Assembly: GCA_964549785.1 (NCBI GenBank)
Contig: CAZJXA010000100.1
Coordinates: 1 to 11,080, forward strand
Source: JBEIUO01 sp964549785
GTDB taxonomy: Bacteria; Planctomycetota; Phycisphaerae; Phycisphaerales; UBA1924
DNA length: 11,080 bases
Reading direction: 5' to 3'
Made by a program: the position numbers and the translations under genes. Shown here piece by piece: positions 6,122 through 11,080 of the stretch. The notes below the pieces were generated by a model that saw only the letters and a program-made list of their open reading frames with translations, was not told the DNA's origin and did no database searches. Position 1 is the stretch's first letter; the number at the start of each line of letters is the position of its first letter.

Positions 6122-7390
6122 TCACGGTCCCAGCATGACCTCATCGGGGCGGGTGGGAACTTCCGTGCCGCGGATGATGAGGGGCTGACGGCGACCCGAT
6201 TTGGCATGACGGTCGGCGAGTTCGAGGGTGGCCTCGATGAGGGCTGGCAACCAGATGTTGTCGCCATCGACCACCGGCGTTGAAAGCCAGATCACCGAAC
6301 CGTCGGATCGGAGGGCGCTCTGCCCTTGGCCGGCATGATTCGACGAGTTCTCGAGGGCGAAGGCGAGTTCCTTGTTGCGGATCCGCCGGACAACGGGTGA
6401 TGCGTCGGCGAGAATCACCAAAGGGCGGCTGAAGCCCCATAGCTTTTTGCAGGTCTGGGTGGGGATCGCATAGGAATACGAAACCTCGGAAAGGCACTTC
6501 CAATCGGCCTCGGCCGGCTGGCAATCCCCGCCGGTGGCGGTGGGGTTACCCGGGCACGCGAGGTCGCCCAGTTTGGCATACTCGTATTTCGCGAGTGTGA
6601 ACAAATTGGCGGAGTTAGACCGACCGGGAACGCCGACGTCCCACCAAGGAACGGCTCCGCTGAAACCCGCGGTCATGGGCATTGAGCCGTCAAAGTCCGA
6701 CCCGTACGAACCCATCGCGCCCGCGACGTTCGACAACCGCGAACGGCACACCGCCTTGGAGGCGTGTTGGCGGCCTGCAGCCATCATGGGCCACACCACT
6801 GCGGCTGCAAGAAGTATCGCGGCGGCGGCCGAGGCGACATCCCGGAGGCGGGCCGAGGTCACCCGACGGAAGGGATACGGACCATGAGCCCGACGAAGCG
6901 CCGCGGGCCGGGGGGCGGCCTGGACAGCGGCGACGGTTGAGTCGATGCGTTCTCGCCGGCGGGAATCGGTGGACACGGAAGTTGGTGCTGCGGGTGCACC
7001 GGCGACCAGCCGACCGATGAACGCGGCCCGCTCGGCCCTGCTGCGGAGCGATGCCGGAACTTTGGACGGGGTTAATTCCGAGGAGAAGAGGGCATCAACC
7101 GCGTCCTCATCTTCGGGCAGAAGCACGCTCTCAAACTCGCTGGGGCCGGCCGATTTGGGAGCCAGCAAGACGCGGGCGATCACCGCGTTGATGAGCGTCG
7201 ACCGGGCATCGGCCGAGTGCGCCGAGACCGGCGGGATGAGGTTGCTGAGGAGTGCGTGGGCGGAAGAAGCTCGCGCGGCGTGGGCCGGAGGAACTTTGGA
7301 TGGATTCCAATGGCTCGTGGCCAGCGCGTCGAGGGCCTCGCGACTCGGCTCATTGAGGTGATGGAAGATGTCAGGGATTTCGTCGGGCAT
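6122..7390 (-). CDS. Putative anti-sigma factor: duplicated PSKVP module, one membrane span, pilin-like outer domain
   Basis: This 422-residue protein follows an ECF sigma gene by 36 nt on the same strand, suggesting it binds and controls that sigma factor. The cytoplasmic half holds two diverged copies of a ~58-residue helical module (residues ~18-75 and ~96-156). Each has the pattern (L/V)DAL..S...PSKVP...R(A)...A...L, ending in a helix with Arg, Ile and Ala. A basic stretch precedes one membrane span (~185-204). The outside part begins CRSRLSNVAGAMGSYGSDF (215-233), like the head of DUF1559-type pseudopilins, and has five cysteines (215, 279, 290, 299, 314). It ends with a block NHAGQGQ...SDGSVIW (351-368) like the H-x-DG motif of those proteins. 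A prepilin cleavage site is absent, so it is not a true pilin. No zinc-binding HxxxCxxC anti-sigma motif is present. Start ATG 7390 lacks an obvious ribosome site. Confidence 0.8.
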   Translation of the reverse strand: MPDEIPDIFHHLNEPSREALDALATSHWNPSKVPPAHAARASSAHALLSNLIPPVSAHSADARSTLINAVIARVLLAPKSAGPSEFESVLLPEDEDAVDALFSSELTPSKVPASLRSRAERAAFIGRLVAGAPAAPTSVSTDSRRRERIDSTVAAVQAAPRPAALRRAHGPYPFRRVTSARLRDVASAAAAILLAAAVVWPMMAAGRQHASKAVCRSRLSNVAGAMGSYGSDFDGSMPMTAGFSGAVPWWDVGVPGRSNSANLFTLAKYEYAKLGDLACPGNPTATGGDCQPAEADWKCLSEVSYSYAIPTQTCKKLWGFSRPLVILADASPVVRRIRNKELAFALENSSNHAGQGQSALRSDGSVIWLSTPVVDGDNIWLPALIEATLELADRHAKSGRRQPLIIRGTEVPTRPDEVMLGP

Positions 7391-7426
7391 GGGTGTGTGG
7401 GCTGAAGTTTCGAAATGATGAATGGA

Positions 7427-8059
7427 CTAGGAGTTGATCGTGGGCTGTGCCGCGGACCATTTCTTGGCGAACGACGCGACCGCCGAATGCAGCCGCGATT
7501 TGACGGTGCCGAGCGGGATTTCGAGTTCGTCAGCGATCTGGGCGTACGTCAGACGTTGGAAGTATGAAAGAAGCAGGATTTCACGCAGGGCGTAGGGAAG
7601 TTGATCAAGAACCTTCTGGACCGCCGCACTGGTTTCCTCGTCGTTCAGGCGTGCATCGGGAGACGGAACGCGGATCTCCATCAGATCGATGAACGTCCCG
7701 GAGTTGCCGTCGGACCCGTCGCCCGACCCGTTGAGGGGGGCGGAAAGGTCGAGCGTCTTCCTCCGGCAATTCTTACGCATGTAGTCCCGGGCTTTGTTCG
7801 CCGCGATTGTAAAAAGCCAGGGCCGAAACTTGCGGGAGGCGTCAAAACTGTCCTGGGAGGTGTGAACCTGCAGGAACGCCTCCTGAAAGACGTCTTCGGC
7901 CCCGGCGGCATCGCCCATCAGCCTGTTCAGGAACCGGATGAGGTCGTCATGGTGCCGATCGACGATTACCCTGAACAGGGAGGCGTCGGCGGTCTGCCGA
8001 TAACGCTCGAATATTTTTTCATCGGATTGGGATTCCAACGGGTAGGGTCCTGTCCGCAA
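7427..8059 (-). CDS. ECF-type RNA polymerase sigma factor (first module)
   Basis: The 210-residue protein directs RNA polymerase to a small set of promoters. Region 2 (~27-100) includes DLIRFLNRLMGDAAGAEDVFQEAF and FRPWLFTIAANKARDYMRK, the core-binding and -10-reading helices. A Gly/Ser-rich linker (~108-121) follows. Region 4 (~146-200) has LPYALREILLLSYFQRLTYAQIADEL and the recognition helix PLGTVKSRLHSA. There is no region 3 or sigma-1.1, which is the ECF pattern. The frame has no ATG before the core. TTG 8059 is the longest usual start, and TTG 8038, with AGGA 9 nt upstream, is better supported by a ribosome site and loses only seven residues. The membrane protein downstream is its likely anti-sigma factor and a DUF4286 gene lies 39 nt upstream on the same strand. 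Confidence 0.9.
   Translation of the reverse strand: MRTGPYPLESQSDEKIFERYRQTADASLFRVIVDRHHDDLIRFLNRLMGDAAGAEDVFQEAFLQVHTSQDSFDASRKFRPWLFTIAANKARDYMRKNCRRKTLDLSAPLNGSGDGSDGNSGTFIDLMEIRVPSPDARLNDEETSAAVQKVLDQLPYALREILLLSYFQRLTYAQIADELEIPLGTVKSRLHSAVASFAKKWSAAQPTINS
8048..8051 (-). promoter_or_regulatory. Possible ribosome binding site favouring a later start (TTG 8038) for the ECF sigma gene
   Basis: AGGA on the minus strand lies 9 nt before a TTG at 8038. The more upstream TTG at 8059 has no Shine-Dalgarno match. Region 2 of the sigma factor starts well after either codon, so domain content does not decide between them. Confidence 0.4.
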
Positions 8060-8098
8060 AGGTGTCGTGCGCTGCGGCGACGCCGTTCGAGAAGCGAT

Positions 8099-8425
8099 TT
8101 ATGAGCCAGCCGCCGAGAGATTGCACACGATTGTGCCCGTTTGACGAGAGAATGTTACACCGGTAGAAGTACTGAAGAGCCGCATGCCTTTGGCCCGGAG
8201 TGCCGGCGCATGAAGATCAAGATAGCGGGAAAGTGCGGCAGCGTCCGGAAACGTGTATCGGGTTTCCACCCGACAGTCGGACCCGTCGGCAACGACCACT
8301 TGGGCCGAAGAGGCTCCGGCCACCAGCACCGCTTGAACATGGCCGTCGATGAGCCATGCGATGTACTGCTCGCGCATCTCGGTGCCGGTTAACTGAGCGG
8401 TGACGGAATAGGCGACGGCGGTCAT
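8099..8425 (-). CDS. DUF4286 family protein
   Basis: This 108-residue cytoplasmic protein matches the DUF4286 pattern: AYSVTAQLT at the N-terminus, MREQYIAWLIDGHVQAVLVAGASSAQVV (~17-44), then VETRYTFPDAAALSRYLDLHAPALRAKG (~53-80). Family members are about 100 residues and likely adopt a small alpha/beta fold; their biochemical role is unknown. The start is ATG 8425, where homologues begin. The frame stays open to a TTG at 8500, but that extension is Arg/Pro-rich and unlike the family. A TAGGCT hexamer ends 8 nt before this ATG and only a weak ribosome site is present. The TAA stop is 39 nt before the longest form of the ECF sigma gene, so it may share its transcript. Confidence 0.88.
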   Translation of the reverse strand: MTAVAYSVTAQLTGTEMREQYIAWLIDGHVQAVLVAGASSAQVVVADGSDCRVETRYTFPDAAALSRYLDLHAPALRAKGMRLFSTSTGVTFSRQTGTIVCNLSAAGS

Positions 8426-8520
8426 GGGCGACAAGCCTACCCGTTCGCGGGCGATCGGGGATGCCTGCCCGAGGGTTTTCGGTCGTTCGCGCGGCGGCAA
8501 TAGACTCCTCCAAAGATCGT

Positions 8521-8526
8521 TAGAAT
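8521..8526 (+). promoter_or_regulatory. Possible -10 element (TAGAAT) for the plus-strand sigma module
   Basis: TAGAAT lies 36 nt before the TTG start at 8563, leaving room for a short leader with the GGAG ribosome site at 8553-8556. No clear -35 is present. Confidence 0.3.
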
Positions 8527-8552
8527 GAGTGGTGCGATTGTTTTACGAATCC

Positions 8553-8556
8553 GGAG
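8553..8556 (+). promoter_or_regulatory. Ribosome binding site (GGAG) supporting a TTG start
   Basis: GGAG is 6 nt before the TTG at 8563. The in-frame ATGs at 8581 and 8590 have no comparable site, so this element argues for the TTG as the start of the second sigma factor. Confidence 0.5.
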
Positions 8557-8562
8557 TCTCTG

Positions 8563-9228
8563 TTGATCACCGAATCGGGTATGAATGGAATGCCCGAGGA
8601 AGATCTGCCCCCGCTTTTGGGGAGGGCGGCTGCGGGCGATGCCGAGGCATGGCGATCGTTGGTGAAGCGGTACGGGAGAAGGTTGTTCGCGCTCGCCAAG
8701 AGCCGCTGCCACGACCCGGAGGTTGCGGAGGACATTACTCAATCGGTCTTTGCCACCGTGGTGTCCAAGTTGTCGGCGGGCGAGTATGCGGAGGAAGGCA
8801 AATTCGAGAGCTGGCTCTTCCGCGTGGCGATGAATCGGATTCGGGACCACATCCGGCGGGTTCGGCGGCAGCCGGTGTACGCCGATTCGGAAGTGGTGGC
8901 AGCCGCGGCCGGGGCGGGCACGAGTTTTGGAAGTTCGGAGGTTGAAGTCTCGGATTCAAGCAAGCTGGAACGGCTCCGCGAGGCTGTGCAGGGGTTGTCT
9001 GACGCGGATCGCGAGGTCATCGAGTTGCGGCATCACGGTGGGATGAGTTTCAAGCAGATGGCGGACGTGCTGGAAGAACCATTGGGAACCCTGCTGGCGC
9101 GGCATCACCGGGCGTTGCGGAAGTTAAAGGAAGTGCTCGAAGGGGCGGGGCCTGAGCCGGCGATCGGGTTCGGAAACGACAAGTCGAAGCCGGCGAGGGC
9201 CGCGATTGCTCGAAGGAAGGGTGAGTGA
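8563..9228 (+). CDS. ECF-type RNA polymerase sigma factor (second module)
   Basis: The 221-residue product has sigma region 2 at about 20-102, including LVKRYGRRLFALAKSRC, AEDITQSVFATVVSKL and FESWLFRVAMNRIRDHIRR. A linker of ~35 residues rich in Ala, Gly, Ser and acidic residues follows. Region 4 (~138-192) has LREAVQGLSDADREVIELRHHGGMS and the recognition helix EPLGTLLARHHRALRKLK. After region 4 there is an extra ~27-residue tail that ends in a basic stretch (KSKPARAAIARRKGE), not usual for minimal ECF factors. TTG 8563 is chosen for its GGAG site; ATG 8581 or 8590 would also leave both domains whole. The stop is followed after one base by the ATG of a single-span membrane protein, the likely anti-sigma factor. 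Confidence 0.9.
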   Translation: MITESGMNGMPEEDLPPLLGRAAAGDAEAWRSLVKRYGRRLFALAKSRCHDPEVAEDITQSVFATVVSKLSAGEYAEEGKFESWLFRVAMNRIRDHIRRVRRQPVYADSEVVAAAAGAGTSFGSSEVEVSDSSKLERLREAVQGLSDADREVIELRHHGGMSFKQMADVLEEPLGTLLARHHRALRKLKEVLEGAGPEPAIGFGNDKSKPARAAIARRKGE

Positions 9229-9229
9229 A

Positions 9230-9769
9230 ATGAAAGACACGACTGAAACGGCTCCGGAAGAATTTGCTGAGGTCACGCGGTTGCTGGATTCGCTTGCCAC
9301 GCGGGAGCGTCAATCGATGCCGGCGGCGTTCGAGGGTCGTCTGGCCGCGCTGCATGACACGCGGGCGGTTCGACAGCCCCGCGGCGAAACCGAGCCTCCT
9401 GCGATGCGTCTTGTTCACCCGGCGGTTGGTCGTGATGCACCGGCCCCGTCGAAGCGGCCGGTGCGCGGTTCGTCGATTCGTATCGCCGCGGCCATCGGGC
9501 TGGCGAGCGCGGTCCTGGCCACCATTTTCGCCGGCAGAGTCGCCCCTTCCGGCGGACTCGGGGGGGCTTCGTTGGCGACCGGGCTTGGAGCGACGACGCT
9601 GGAATCGGATCTGGAACTGGACGTTGAACGCCTGCTCGCGGTGTACGCCGCGTTTGACGGCGACTCGGCCTTTGACCTGCCCATGATTCTGGACGATGCG
9701 GGCGCGTTCGGCGAGAGCGTGAAGTCCGGGACATCGCCGGACGGCGACTGGATGGAGGAATCGTTATGA
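9230..9769 (+). CDS. Single-span membrane protein, probable anti-sigma factor of the second module
   Basis: The 179-residue protein has a ~80-residue cytoplasmic N-terminus (helical at ~9-45, then Pro/Arg-rich). One membrane span follows at ~83-101 (IRIAAAIGLASAVLATIFAG), then a Gly-rich stretch and an acidic outer tail with ESDLELDVERLLAVYAAFDG. This topology, and a position one base after an ECF sigma stop codon, fit an anti-sigma factor that keeps its sigma at the membrane. No zinc-finger HxxxCxxC motif is visible and I recognise no family by sequence. The ATG at 9230 is preceded by GAAGGAAGG about 10 nt upstream; the frame is open further upstream but only inside the sigma gene. Its last codons overlap the next gene in ATGA, so the three genes are probably translated together. 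Confidence 0.75.
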   Translation: MKDTTETAPEEFAEVTRLLDSLATRERQSMPAAFEGRLAALHDTRAVRQPRGETEPPAMRLVHPAVGRDAPAPSKRPVRGSSIRIAAAIGLASAVLATIFAGRVAPSGGLGGASLATGLGATTLESDLELDVERLLAVYAAFDGDSAFDLPMILDDAGAFGESVKSGTSPDGDWMEESL

Positions 9770-10644
9770 GGCGTGGGCTGTTGTTCGTAGCGTGTGTGGC
9801 CGGAGGGGCCGTGGCTCTTGGCCTCGCGGTTCCTGCGGCGAATGGGCAACCGTCGGGGTCTGAACCGACCGTCCAGCGCGAGGCCGTGCCGGCCCCGGTC
9901 CGTGACCGCATTGATCCGTCCCGACTGAAAGCCCGTCTGGAGGAGCGACGGGACCAATTGGCCGCAGCCGCAACGGCGGTCGAAAACGCCATCCAGCGAC
10001 TTGAGAATGGATCACCGCCGGAGGAAGTGGCCGCCGATATGGAACGCTTGGCCGATGAGGTTCGGGGCGGCGACGCGCGCGACACGAGACGCTTCCCCGG
10101 TCGAGATGGAGGCCGGAGGTCGGGCGAGCTGCGCGAATCGCGCAATTCGCAAGCCCCGGTCGATCACGCGGCAACCCTTGAAATACTCAAGGAGGTTGCC
10201 CCGGCGTTCGCCGCCCGGGTTGAATCGGTGCGGGCCTCCAACCCCGAGGCGGCGGACCGGATGATGGGCCGCATGGCCCCCCGGCTTCGAGAGGCCGCGC
10301 GCACCCGAACCACTGATCCGGAGTTGTACGAGTTGAGAGTCGCCGAGATTCGATCGGGGATCGACGTGCTCGAAGCCGGCCGCGCCTACCGAGAAGCCGT
10401 GGGCACCGGCGACGCCGGTGCGATCAGCGGGGCGCTGGCCGCAGTGAAGGGTGCGGCGGAGAACCAGTTTGACGCCCGCCTGGCGACCGAGAGACGCGAA
10501 CTGCTCGCGTTCGAGGCCCGTGTTGAGGAAATTCGTGGTCAACTCACGCGTCGAACCTCGGAGCGCGAGGCGATGGTGAACGCGTTCGTGGAACGAATGA
10601 CGGCCGAGGGCGGCGAGCGCGGGCACAGGAAATCGCCGCTTTAA
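9766..10644 (+). CDS. Exported, mostly helical protein of unknown function, third gene of the sigma module
   Basis: This 292-residue protein has a clear signal peptide (MRRGLLFVACVAGGAVALGLAV, with cleavage near AANG-Q at 24-28), so it acts outside the cytoplasmic membrane. The mature part has a charged helix at ~50-100 (RLKARLEERRDQL...ENAIQRLENG). A disordered Arg/Gly/Ser-rich linker at ~101-130 and a second helical half at ~135-285 follow, ending in ERRELLAFEARVEEIRGQLTRRTSERE, likely a coiled coil. Overall it recalls the helical periplasmic proteins such as Spy/CpxP encoded beside envelope-stress systems, but I see no clear LTxxQ repeats, so this is analogy only. It overlaps the anti-sigma gene by 4 bp (ATGA) and probably works in the same stress response, for example as a sensor partner or output. 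Confidence 0.8.
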   Translation: MRRGLLFVACVAGGAVALGLAVPAANGQPSGSEPTVQREAVPAPVRDRIDPSRLKARLEERRDQLAAAATAVENAIQRLENGSPPEEVAADMERLADEVRGGDARDTRRFPGRDGGRRSGELRESRNSQAPVDHAATLEILKEVAPAFAARVESVRASNPEAADRMMGRMAPRLREAARTRTTDPELYELRVAEIRSGIDVLEAGRAYREAVGTGDAGAISGALAAVKGAAENQFDARLATERRELLAFEARVEEIRGQLTRRTSEREAMVNAFVERMTAEGGERGHRKSPL

Positions 10645-10673
10645 AAACGCGTTGCGCGGGTTTCCGCTCGTGG

Positions 10674-11080
10674 TCAGGAAACGATCGCCCCGGGCCCGAT
10701 GTCTTTCTCGGGCGTGAGAAACACGACGCGGCGTGGCTCGGCCCCGCCAGCCTCTTTGGGCACGTTGCTGGCCGCCAAGAGCATGCCTCGGGACTCCTCA
10801 CCCCGGATGATCCGGGGCGCGAGGTTCGCCACGATCACGATGCTCCGGCCGATCAATTGCTCGGGCGTGTAGTGTTCACGGATCCCGGCGCATATCTGCC
10901 GGGGTGTTCCGCTGCCGTCGTCGAGCCTGAGCTTGAAGAGGCGGTCGGCGGTGGGATGGAACTCGGCGTGGACGATGGTGGCGATTCTCAAGTCGATTTT
11001 AGCGAATTCCTCGAACGTGATGACGGGCTTGGCCTCGCCCGGCGCGGGGGGAGCCTTGGTCGGGGCAGCACCGGGAGATG
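10674..11080 (-). CDS. metG: Methionyl-tRNA synthetase, C-terminal tRNA-binding domain, cut by window edge
   Basis: The visible 134 complete codons end in TGA at 10674 and encode the OB-fold tRNA-binding domain found at the C-terminus of bacterial methionyl-tRNA synthetase. Signature stretches are ITFEEFAKIDLRIATIVHAE, HPTADRLFKLRLDDG, RQICAGIREHY and VIVANLAPRIIRGEESRGMLLAAS. Upstream, a linker rich in Pro, Ala, Gly and Lys leads out of the window. This suggests fusion to the catalytic core rather than a free-standing tRNA-binding protein such as CsaA or Arc1p-like proteins. The TTG codon inside KIDLRIATI is part of the domain and not a start. In the complete enzyme this domain helps hold tRNA-Met during charging. 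It converges with the exported-protein gene, 29 bp away. Confidence 0.88.
   Translation of the reverse strand, partial: SPGAAPTKAPPAPGEAKPVITFEEFAKIDLRIATIVHAEFHPTADRLFKLRLDDGSGTPRQICAGIREHYTPEQLIGRSIVIVANLAPRIIRGEESRGMLLAASNVPKEAGGAEPRRVVFLTPEKDIGPGAIVS

Larger units (their letters stand above)
8426..8562. promoter_or_regulatory. Shared divergent promoter region between the two ECF sigma modules
   Basis: This 137 bp region separates DUF4286-sigma-membrane protein (minus) from sigma-membrane protein-exported protein (plus), so promoters for both modules must lie here unless they extend into the genes. On the plus strand TAGACT (8501-8506) and TAGAAT (8521-8526) look like -10 hexamers. On the minus strand TAGGCT (8439-8434) lies 8 nt before the DUF4286 ATG. 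None has a convincing TTGACA-like -35. ECF promoters do not follow that consensus and cannot be judged by eye from one copy. Confidence 0.4.

Noticed and set aside
8426..8500. Upstream extension of the DUF4286 frame to TTG 8500
   Set aside because: Homologues begin at the AYSVTA strand, and the extension reads as Arg/Pro-rich non-coding sequence.
9273..10145. Minus-strand open frame of 290 codons opposite the anti-sigma and exported-protein genes
   Set aside because: Composition is dominated by Arg, Ser and Pro; the plus-strand frames show signal peptide, membrane span and coupled starts.
10403..10421. Perfect 8-bp inverted repeat GCACCGGC-GAC-GCCGGTGC
   Set aside because: It lies inside the exported-protein coding region, has no T-tract, and such GC stems arise by chance at this base composition.

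Overview
The window looks like a piece of a high-GC planctomycete chromosome, most likely from the class Phycisphaerae. This is inferred from gene style and no database search was run. The clues are a small membrane protein with a CxxCGYxLxGL zinc-ribbon N-terminus, a membrane protein next to an ECF sigma factor whose outer part resembles a type IV pilin head and ends in an NHxGxGQ...DG motif, strong G/C preference at third codon positions, and frequent TTG/GTG starts. No mobile element, CRISPR array, tRNA or rRNA is visible. Genes are packed tightly, often with 0-60 bp between them.

Layout. Positions 1-998 (minus) hold the N-terminal 5' nuclease part of DNA polymerase I, which runs off the left edge. 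It is preceded by a ~360 bp stretch (999-1357) whose only candidate gene is a small, uncertain reading frame ending 6 nt before polA. A plus-strand run follows: a zinc-ribbon membrane protein (1358-1816), a solitary beta-class DNA methyltransferase 4 nt later (1821-2642), a four-helix membrane protein of unknown role (2698-3288), glutamine-dependent asparagine synthetase (3342-5282) and a lipoprotein-type N-acetylmuramoyl-L-alanine amidase (5341-6093).

From 6122 to 10644 the window holds two back-to-back ECF sigma modules. The minus-strand module reads, in transcription order, DUF4286 protein (8425-8099), ECF sigma factor (8059-7427) and a single-span membrane protein (7390-6122) with a duplicated cytoplasmic PSKVP module and a pilin-like outer domain. 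The plus-strand module reads ECF sigma factor (8563-9228), a small single-span membrane protein one base later (9230-9769), and an exported helical protein overlapping it by 4 bp (9766-10644). The two diverge from a shared 137 bp region. The simplest reading is that each sigma factor is held by the membrane protein encoded next to it. The minus-strand sensor would carry a pilin-like receptor domain, and the plus-strand one would work with a separate secreted partner. This is inference from order and topology.

The right edge (10674-11080, minus) is the C-terminal tRNA-binding domain of methionyl-tRNA synthetase, joined through a Pro/Ala-rich linker to a part outside the window. The most unusual points are the pilin-headed putative anti-sigma factor with its internal repeat, the paired sigma modules, a Glu-to-Cys change in the glutamine pocket of the asparagine synthetase, and -10-like hexamers 6-8 nt before several SD-less starts, which may indicate leaderless transcripts.
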